Shown piece after piece: positions 4,991-9,818 of a stretch of DNA of 9,818 nt. Below the pieces are notes generated by a model. The model had not been told where the DNA came from and did no database searches. It saw nothing but the letters and a program-made list of their open reading frames with translations. Made by a program: the position numbers and the translations under genes. Numbering within the stretch: position 1 is the first letter of the stretch; every line of letters begins with the position of its first letter. This DNA is from Bacillota bacterium (GTDB lineage Bacteria > Bacillota > Bacilli > Alicyclobacillales > SLC66): assembly GCA_021821225.1 (NCBI GenBank), contig JAKACR010000090.1, positions 1-9,818 on the forward strand. The letters run 5' to 3'.

Positions 4991-7964
4991 ACTTTGCGTC
5001 GTACCACGTTTCCCCGGCATGCACATCCACTTGCAACGGCACCCTCAGTTGTAGCGCACCCTCCATCTGCCCTCGGACCAACTCCGTCAATGCGTTCAGT
5101 TCCTCCGGGGGGCACTCGAAAATGAGTTCATCGTGCACCTGTAGCAGCATGCGGCTCTGCCATCCGCCCGAACGCAATTGCTCGGACAAGCGGATCATCG
5201 CCACCTTGATGATGTCGGCCGCGGTCCCCTGGATCGGTGTGTTCATCGCCGTGCGTTCGGCAAAGCTGCGTTCGTTGAAATTGCGGCTGCGGATCTGCGG
5301 CAGATAACGCCGGCGCCCCATGACCGTCTCTGCATAACCGAGATCGCGCGCCCGCTGAACCGATTGTTCCATGTAAGCCTTCACACCGGGAAACTTCGCG
5401 AAATACTGTTCAATGAACGCGGCCGCCTGCGCGCGGGGAATATTAAGATTCTGCGACAATCCATAGTCGCTGATACCATACACAATCCCGAAGTTGACCG
5501 CCTTTGCCTGCCGCCGCATGAGCGCCGTTACCTGCTCCGGGGGCACCTCGAAAACGTCGCTCGCCGTGCGCGTGTGAATGTCCATGCCCTGCATGAACGC
5601 CTCGATCAGCGCCGTATCGCCGGAAAGGTGCGCCAAAATCCGCAATTCCACCTGCGAATAGTCCGCCGATACGATCAGCCATCCGGGAACCCCGGGAATG
5701 AACGCCTGCCGCAACCTTCTTCCCTGTTCAAGGCGGATGGGAATGTTCTGCAGGTTCGGCTCCTGGCTCGAAAGACGTCCCGTGGCCGCCATCGCCTGGC
5801 GGAATGTCGTGTGCACGCGCGCATCCGGCGGGCGCACGACCGCGAGCAATCCCTCGATGTAGGTCGACTGCAATTTGGCCAACTGCCGGTACTCCAGGAT
5901 CCGCTGCACGAACACGCTGTACGGCGCAAGCCGTTCCAGCACGTCCGCGCTCGTCGAATAGCCCGTCTTGGTCTTTTTCGTTGCAGGCAGTCCCATTTTC
6001 CCGAACAGGATATCTCCCAACTGTTTGGGGGACTGAATGTTGAACGCAGTTCCCGCCAGTTCGTAGATCTCCTGCGTCAGCCGCTTTATGCCTTCTGTTA
6101 GTTCCCGCCCGATGGCGCGCAACCGCTCTGCATCCACGCGCACGCCGAGCAACTCCATTCGCGCCAGCACGACGGAAAGCGGCAATTCCACCCCCTCGTA
6201 CAGCGATCGCAACTGCTGTTCTTCCAGTGCGGACTGCAGGACGGGCAACGTGCGCAACAGCCTTGTCGAAGACTCCAGCAAAGCCGGCGCATGTTCCACA
6301 CCAGACTTTTTCAGTTGCGCCGCGAGGTCGTCGCGCAACGGATCGTCCGGCAACGCGTACGCGATCACGTCGTCCAGCATGGGTTCGCCCTCCGAGGCGT
6401 GGATGAGATAGGTCGCGAGCAATGCATCAAACACATTGGCAATACAATCGCCAGGGTCCGAAGCCCAGCCGAGCCGTACGAGGACGACGCGCAGCGCCTT
6501 GCTGTCATAGGTGACCTTCCGGCGGTCCGGGTCCGCCAGGTACCGCAGCAGCGCGACAACTCCGGGCGCCTGCGGATCCGAGACATCTTCGCCGATCGAC
6601 GCGTACCACGTCCCGGTCGCGTCGGCAAGCACGAAGCCAAGCACGCGTCCACTCTGGTAAGACCCATCCAGATCGACCAGCACGACTGTCGGCCCGGAGA
6701 TGTCCGCCAGCCTGTCGCCCCACACTTCGACAGGCAGCCGCTCCGCTCGATCGCTGGCCTCGGCAACTGCCGTTCCGACGGCGCCAGTTCCTACATCGCT
6801 CCCGGCGACGCCGCCCGCCCTCCTTGCTCTCGTCCCGCTTGCCGTTCCCGCTTCTCCCTGCGGATCCGGTCCAACCGACGCGTCGTGCAGCGTTGGTGCA
6901 TGCGCCTCTCCCGCGACCGTATGGACCTCATCGCCCGCGCGGACTCCGTAACCAACATGAGCCTCGTCACTCGCATCGCCCGCATGAACTCCATCGCCAG
7001 TTCCTGCATCACTCCCGGAACCGCCCGCCTGTCCGGCGTCCGCACGCTGGCCGGACAGACTTCCCTGCGCCAGCTTGCCGAGCAGGGAGCGAAACTCGTA
7101 CTGCTGAAACAGCGGCCGCACCTGATCCGCGGCAAACCCCGCATAGCGCAATTCGTCGAGGTCCACATCAATCGGAGCCGCGCGCTCGATCGTCGCCAGG
7201 CGCTTGGACAAAAGCGCCTGTTCGCGGTGTTCGCGCAGTCGTTCGCGCAGCTTCCCGCCCGCCACGTCGTCGATATGCGCAAGCACTTCCTCGACGCTTC
7301 CGAATTGCGTCAGCAGCTTGATGCCCGTTTTCTCCCCCACGCCCGGGACCCCAGGGATATTGTCCGACGCATCGCCCATCAACCCTTTGAGGTCAATGAT
7401 CTGCGCCGGTGTCAGAGAAAAGCGCTCCATCACCTGAGCGGAATCGTAGCGCACAAGGTCCGTGACCCCTTTTCTCGTCAGGCAGGTCACGACATGCGGC
7501 GACACCAGTTGCAGCAGATCCTTGTCCCCCGACACCACCGTGGTGCGCATTGAACTCCTCTCGGCGACAGCGGACAGCGTTCCGATGATGTCGTCCGCCT
7601 CATAATTCTCCACTTCCAGATAACGCACGCCAAACGCGTGCAGCAGATCCCGCGCCATCGCGAACTGACCGATCAGTTCCGGCGGCGTCTCCTGCCGTTT
7701 CCCTTTGTAGTCCGCGAACTGCGCATGGCGGAATGTCGTCTTCCCCTTGTCAAACGCGACCGCGACGTGCGTCGGCCGCTCGTCCCGAAGAAGATTGACA
7801 AGCATCATGGCAAGGCCGTAAACCGCATTCGTGTACAATCCCTTTGAAGTCGAGAGCAGCGGCACTCCATAAAAAGCGCGGTACAACACACTGTTGCCGT
7901 CGATCAGCAGCAGCTTCTCCCCGCGCCCGCCAGCGGCCGCCCCACCCTGCGCCTTCCCTGCCAA
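4989..7964 (-). CDS. polA: DNA polymerase I
   Basis: A family A polymerase of 991 residues from the TTG at 7964, used in Okazaki-fragment maturation and repair synthesis. The 5'-nuclease domain spans about 17-300, with LLLIDGN, FDKGKTTFR, YEADD, GDKDLLQL and GDASDNIPGVPGVGEKT. Next comes an unusual Gly/Ala/Asp-rich linker (about 301-410), then a 3'-5' exonuclease-like domain (about 415-580) whose catalytic acidic residues are mostly missing: DTE is replaced by DLD and the later Asp positions are lost. Proofreading is therefore unlikely, as in Bacillus/Geobacillus Pol I. The polymerase domain follows, with motif A DYSQVELR (Asp768), motif B RRQAKAVNFGIVYG (Phe825) and motif C QVHDEL (Asp945). 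I prefer the TTG at 7964 because GAGAGGGG lies 9 bases before it; an ATG at 8000 has no site and sits inside a probable -10 box. The enzyme is about 110 residues longer than Bacillus Pol I, owing to the linker. First gene of the polA-mutM-coaE block. Confidence 0.96.
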   Translation of the reverse strand: MAGKAQGGAAAGGRGEKLLLIDGNSVLYRAFYGVPLLSTSKGLYTNAVYGLAMMLVNLLRDERPTHVAVAFDKGKTTFRHAQFADYKGKRQETPPELIGQFAMARDLLHAFGVRYLEVENYEADDIIGTLSAVAERSSMRTTVVSGDKDLLQLVSPHVVTCLTRKGVTDLVRYDSAQVMERFSLTPAQIIDLKGLMGDASDNIPGVPGVGEKTGIKLLTQFGSVEEVLAHIDDVAGGKLRERLREHREQALLSKRLATIERAAPIDVDLDELRYAGFAADQVRPLFQQYEFRSLLGKLAQGSLSGQRADAGQAGGSGSDAGTGDGVHAGDASDEAHVGYGVRAGDEVHTVAGEAHAPTLHDASVGPDPQGEAGTASGTRARRAGGVAGSDVGTGAVGTAVAEASDRAERLPVEVWGDRLADISGPTVVLVDLDGSYQSGRVLGFVLADATGTWYASIGEDVSDPQAPGVVALLRYLADPDRRKVTYDSKALRVVLVRLGWASDPGDCIANVFDALLATYLIHASEGEPMLDDVIAYALPDDPLRDDLAAQLKKSGVEHAPALLESSTRLLRTLPVLQSALEEQQLRSLYEGVELPLSVVLARMELLGVRVDAERLRAIGRELTEGIKRLTQEIYELAGTAFNIQSPKQLGDILFGKMGLPATKKTKTGYSTSADVLERLAPYSVFVQRILEYRQLAKLQSTYIEGLLAVVRPPDARVHTTFRQAMAATGRLSSQEPNLQNIPIRLEQGRRLRQAFIPGVPGWLIVSADYSQVELRILAHLSGDTALIEAFMQGMDIHTRTASDVFEVPPEQVTALMRRQAKAVNFGIVYGISDYGLSQNLNIPRAQAAAFIEQYFAKFPGVKAYMEQSVQRARDLGYAETVMGRRRYLPQIRSRNFNERSFAERTAMNTPIQGTAADIIKVAMIRLSEQLRSGGWQSRMLLQVHDELIFECPPEELNALTELVRGQMEGALQLRVPLQVDVHAGETWYDAK
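6735..7064 (-). repeat. Repeat-derived linker between PolA nuclease and exonuclease-like domains
   Basis: This segment encodes about 110 residues rich in Gly, Ala, Asp, Val and His with no hydrophobic core, probably disordered. At DNA level, plus-strand 6929-6949 and 6974-6994 are 21-base copies matching at 17 positions (both starting CATCGCCCGC), 45 bases apart. The protein shows the echo as GVHAGDASDEAH and GVRAGDEVH. Related Pol I proteins have only a short linker here, so it probably grew by repeat duplication while keeping frame. Confidence 0.6.
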
Positions 7965-7973
7965 GCATCCCAG

Positions 7974-8007
7974 CCCCTCTCGGACCACTGTCCCGACCAT
8001 TGTAACA
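7974..8007 (-). promoter_or_regulatory. Probable polA extended -10 promoter and ribosome binding site
   Basis: On the minus strand TGT followed by TACAAT (7999-8007) forms an extended -10 element; no good -35 is seen 17-18 bases upstream. GAGAGGGG at 7974-7981 then lies 9 bases before the TTG at 7964. Together they fit a short leader starting near 7992. An in-frame ATG at 7998-8000 overlaps the -10 box and could not be translated from this promoter. Confidence 0.4.
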
Positions 8008-8097
8008 CGACTGTCCGCCTCTCTTCGACAGCGTCCTGTACGCCCACGTGAAACCTGGACACAGCACAGAACCACTCGCGCGGCACATCAAACCATT

Positions 8098-8128
8098 ATT
8101 TCATTCCGATGTTATGCTACAATGAAAT
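8098..8128. repeat. AT-rich 8-bp inverted repeat upstream of polA
   Basis: ATTTCATT (8098-8105) and AATGAAAT (8121-8128) are exact reverse complements around 15 bases. The arms are spaced about two helical turns centre to centre, which suits a dimeric DNA-binding protein. It lies about 95 bases upstream of the proposed polA -10 box, in an AT-rich pocket that could itself contain a promoter. Regulatory role is only a suggestion. Confidence 0.35.
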
Positions 8129-8193
8129 TGCTACCGCTAACGCAATGCGGTTTATCCTTTGGTATGGGTGATGTATCCACCTCTCGACACCGC

Positions 8194-8240
8194 AAGACGC
8201 CGGCGTATGCGCAGTGAGACTGCGCATACGCCGGCGTCTT
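8194..8240. terminator. Perfect 22-bp hairpin between icd and polA
   Basis: The arms at 8194-8215 (AAGACGCCGGCGTATGCGCA then GT) and 8219-8240 are exact reverse complements around a 3-base loop. This is an extremely stable hairpin in RNA from either strand. It lies about 120 bases past the icd stop and upstream of the polA promoter, the natural place for the icd terminator. On the minus strand the stem is followed by TTGCGG and on the plus strand by TTTCATG, so a proper T run is missing. It may end transcription inefficiently, protect the icd transcript 3' end, or be a repeat element. Confidence 0.5.
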
Positions 8241-8321
8241 TCATGAACGAGAGGCCCATCGGACAATTCCCGAATCTCCGCGACACACTCTGGCGTCATG
8301 CGACAACAAGGTCGCCGGGCT

Positions 8322-8366
8322 CTTGCATCACTTGCATCAGCTCACAAGCCTACAGTCAACCTACAG
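8322..8366. repeat. Short direct repeats around the icd stop codon
   Basis: CTTGCATCA occurs twice in tandem (8322-8330, 8331-8339), and CCTACAG occurs at 8349-8355 and 8360-8366, the second copy containing the icd TAG stop. They look like small slippage duplications just outside a conserved gene. No function is suggested by the sequence. Confidence 0.4.
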
Positions 8367-9656
8367 GTTGGCGATCAGGGCCGTCGCAAACTCGGACGTG
8401 CCGACTTCCTTCGCGCCTTCCATCAGGCGGGCAAAGTCGTACGTAACCGTCTTTTGCGCGATCGTCTGTTGGAGCGCGTCCACGATGCGGTCCGCCGCCT
8501 CCTGCCAGCCCATATGCTCCAGCATCATCACCCCAGACAGGATGACCGACCCGGGATTGACTTTGTCAAGATCGGCGTATTTCGGCGCCGTCCCGTGTGT
8601 CGCCTCGAAGATGGCGTGTCCTGTCACGTAGTTGATGTTGGCCCCGGGCGCGATGCCGATGCCGCCGACCTGCGCCGCCAGCGCGTCGGAGATGAAATCG
8701 CCGTTCAGATTCATCGTCGCCACGACATCGAACTCCGCAGGCCGGGTCAGCACCTGCTGCAAGAAGATGTCCGCGATCGTGTCCTTCACGATGATCCTGC
8801 CCGCCGCCTCGGCCTGCCGCTGGGCCGCGGCCGCCGCGGCCGCTCCCTGCTGTTCCTTGATGCGGTCGTACTCCGCCCACGTGAACGTCCGGTCGCCAAA
8901 CTCGCGCTCCGCCAATTCATAGCCCCAGTTCTTGAAGGCGCCCTCGGTAAATTTCATGATATTCCCTTTGTGGACGATGGTGACGCTCTTGCGCCTGTGC
9001 TGCAATGCATATTCGATCGCCGCGCGCATCAGCCGCTCTGTGCCATCCTTTGAAACCGGTTTGATGCCGATGCCCGAAGTCTCGGGAAAGCGGATCTTTT
9101 TCACGCCCATCTCCGTGCGCAGGAAATGGATGATCTTCTCGGCCTCCGGCGAATCGGCCGCCCATTCGATCCCGGCGTAGATGTCCTCCGAGTTCTCCCG
9201 GAAGATCACCATATCGACCAGTTCAGGCCGCTTGACCGGAGACGGAACGCCCTGGAAATAGCGCACGGGCCGCAGGCACACGTACAGATCGAGTTCCTGG
9301 CGCAATGCCACGTTCAGACTGCGGATCCCACCGCCGATCGGCGTCGTGAGCGGGCCCTTGATCCCGACCAGATACTCGCGCATGGCGGTCAGTGTATCGT
9401 TTGGCAACCATGCGCCAAACTGGTTGTACGCCTTCTCCCCTGCATACACTTCAAACCAAGCAATCCGGCGCTTGCCGCCGTACGCCTTTTCCACCGCCGC
9501 GTCAAATACGCGCACGGACGCCCGCCAGATGTCGCGCCCCGTGCCGTCGCCCTCGATAAAGGGAATCACCGGTTCGTCGGGGACATGGAGTCCGCCGCTT
9601 CGCATCTCGATCTTCTCTCCGCGCGCAGGCGGGGCCAACTGCTCAAATAAAGACAT
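8361..9656 (-). CDS. icd: NADP-dependent isocitrate dehydrogenase
   Basis: Oxidative decarboxylation of isocitrate to 2-oxoglutarate with reduction of NADP, in the TCA cycle. From the first of two tandem ATGs (9659) the protein has 432 residues; the second (9656) gives 431 and is preferred because GAGAGGAG is 7 bases before it instead of 4. In the 432-residue numbering, the substrate site is at Ser114 (counterpart of E. coli Ser113) in [13 protein letters not shown], with Arg120, Arg130, Lys231 in VHKGNIMKF and Asp321/Asp325 in [18 protein letters not shown] is indicated by Lys360, Tyr361, Val367, Tyr407 and Arg411, matching the NADP-binding set of the E. coli enzyme. The segment about 250-290, with seven consecutive alanines, matches in length the Ala/Glu-rich loop of the Bacillus enzyme. 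In Bacillus icd sits between citZ and mdh; mdh is not downstream here, and what lies upstream is outside the window. Confidence 0.97.
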   Translation of the reverse strand: MSLFEQLAPPARGEKIEMRSGGLHVPDEPVIPFIEGDGTGRDIWRASVRVFDAAVEKAYGGKRRIAWFEVYAGEKAYNQFGAWLPNDTLTAMREYLVGIKGPLTTPIGGGIRSLNVALRQELDLYVCLRPVRYFQGVPSPVKRPELVDMVIFRENSEDIYAGIEWAADSPEAEKIIHFLRTEMGVKKIRFPETSGIGIKPVSKDGTERLMRAAIEYALQHRRKSVTIVHKGNIMKFTEGAFKNWGYELAEREFGDRTFTWAEYDRIKEQQGAAAAAAAQRQAEAAGRIIVKDTIADIFLQQVLTRPAEFDVVATMNLNGDFISDALAAQVGGIGIAPGANINYVTGHAIFEATHGTAPKYADLDKVNPGSVILSGVMMLEHMGWQEAADRIVDALQQTIAQKTVTYDFARLMEGAKEVGTSEFATALIANL

Positions 9657-9681
9657 CATACCGCTCCTCTCGCAGGTTCAT
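9643..9681 (-). other. 12-codon mini-ORF overlapping the icd start
   Basis: An ATG at 9679-9681, preceded by GAGAGGAACGG, opens a frame encoding [12 protein letters not shown] and a TGA at 9643-9645, inside the icd coding region. It is in a different frame from icd and spans the icd ribosome binding site. If translated it could affect icd initiation by coupling or interference. The spacing from the purine tract to its ATG is short (3-4 bases), so translation is uncertain. Confidence 0.3.
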
Positions 9682-9695
9682 CCGTTCCTCTCGCA
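9662..9695 (-). repeat. Duplicated ribosome-binding/start segment before icd
   Basis: Plus-strand 9662-9674 (CGCTCCTCTCGCA) and 9683-9695 (CGTTCCTCTCGCA) match at 12 of 13 bases with a 21-base period. On the minus strand each copy gives GCGAGAGGA(G/A)CG followed within a few bases by ATG. The downstream copy serves icd; the upstream copy heads the 12-codon mini-ORF. It looks like a small tandem duplication of an initiation region. Confidence 0.55.
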
Positions 9696-9753
9696 ATGTC
9701 CGCACACCGCCTGAATGTATACCGCATTGCCGTGTCCGCTCGCGAATGTCCCC

Positions 9754-9783
9754 ATGATACCATACGGCAATTTGATGGGGCAA
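9754..9783 (-). promoter_or_regulatory. Probable icd promoter with extended -10
   Basis: On the minus strand TTGCCC (9778-9783) is followed after 18 bases by TATCAT (9754-9759), with TGG directly before it (9760-9762), giving an extended -10 element. Transcription would begin near 9747, leaving a leader of about 90 bases. In that leader an 11-base segment at 9691-9701 (TCGCAATGTCC) is echoed at 9741-9751 (CGCGAATGTCC), exactly 50 bases apart. If an upstream citrate synthase gene exists beyond the window, icd may also be read from its promoter. Confidence 0.45.
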
Positions 9784-9818
9784 CGATTTGCACCGTTCTG
9801 TGAACCGTTGTTCCACTT

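Larger units (their letters stand above)
7965..8360. other. Intergenic region between icd and polA
   Basis: No convincing gene in about 400 bases. Open frames on both strands at 8117-8446 owe their length to the 22-bp inverted repeat, which encodes the same Arg-rich string on both strands, and lack ribosome binding sites. The region holds, in transcription order, repeats at the icd stop, the hairpin at 8194-8240, an AT-rich inverted repeat at 8098-8128 and the likely polA promoter. Confidence 0.6.

Noticed and set aside
3470..5054. Plus-strand open frames opposite coaE and mutM
   Set aside because: Opposite strands of well-conserved enzymes with intact catalytic motifs; Arg/Ser-rich shadow translations.
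6291..7553. Plus-strand open frame of 420 codons
   Set aside because: Lies entirely antisense to conserved polA domains and is Arg-rich without recognisable motifs.
8117..8446. Two opposite-strand open frames in the icd-polA spacer
   Set aside because: Both run through the perfect hairpin, which gives near-identical Arg-rich strings on each strand, and neither has a ribosome binding site.
8298..9650. Plus-strand open frames opposite icd
   Set aside because: Antisense to a highly conserved gene; no independent signals.
1..9818. CRISPR array, tRNA, rRNA, insertion sequence or defence cassette
   Set aside because: No regularly spaced repeats, cloverleaf pattern, transposase motifs or terminal repeats flanking a gene were seen.

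Overview
This window looks like chromosomal core sequence from a GC-rich, Gram-positive, spore-former-like Firmicute. The protein sequences resemble the Bacillales, and an Alicyclobacillus-like lineage is my best guess, by inference rather than search. The evidence is a Bacillus-type NADP isocitrate dehydrogenase, a family A DNA polymerase close in sequence to the Bacillus/Geobacillus enzymes with a degenerate proofreading domain, strong purine-rich GAGGAGG-type ribosome binding sites, and frequent TTG/GTG starts. All convincing genes lie on the minus strand, so transcription runs from high to low coordinates.

Layout in transcription order. (1) 9657-9818: leader and probable extended -10 promoter of icd, with a duplicated ribosome-binding/start segment and a 12-codon mini-ORF. 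(2) icd, 8361-9656, isocitrate dehydrogenase of the TCA cycle. (3) 7965-8360: about 400 bases without a gene, holding short tandem repeats at the icd stop, a perfect 22-bp hairpin, an AT-rich inverted repeat and a probable polA promoter. (4) A tightly packed block polA - mutM - coaE: polA and mutM are 12 bases apart, mutM and coaE overlap by ATGA. The first two serve DNA replication/repair (Pol I and the 8-oxoguanine glycosylase Fpg); CoaE makes the last step of coenzyme A synthesis. (5) A membrane-anchored lytic transglycosylase, 73 bases after coaE and probably the last core gene of this operon. (6) 2444-2813: an AT-rich island, a doubtful 74-codon ORF and a perfect 14-bp inverted repeat. 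(7) A 744-residue soluble protein with an uncharacterised N-terminal half and a C-terminal array of about nine TPR-like helical pairs; I do not recognise its function. (8) 1-208: no gene seen, a weak terminator-like hairpin only.

Most of the window is ordinary housekeeping DNA. I see no CRISPR array, transposon, tRNA, rRNA, toxin-antitoxin pair or recognisable defence system. The items most worth a second look are the unrecognised TPR protein, a roughly 110-residue repeat-derived linker inside PolA, the duplicated translation start of icd, and the two long perfect inverted repeats between transcription units.
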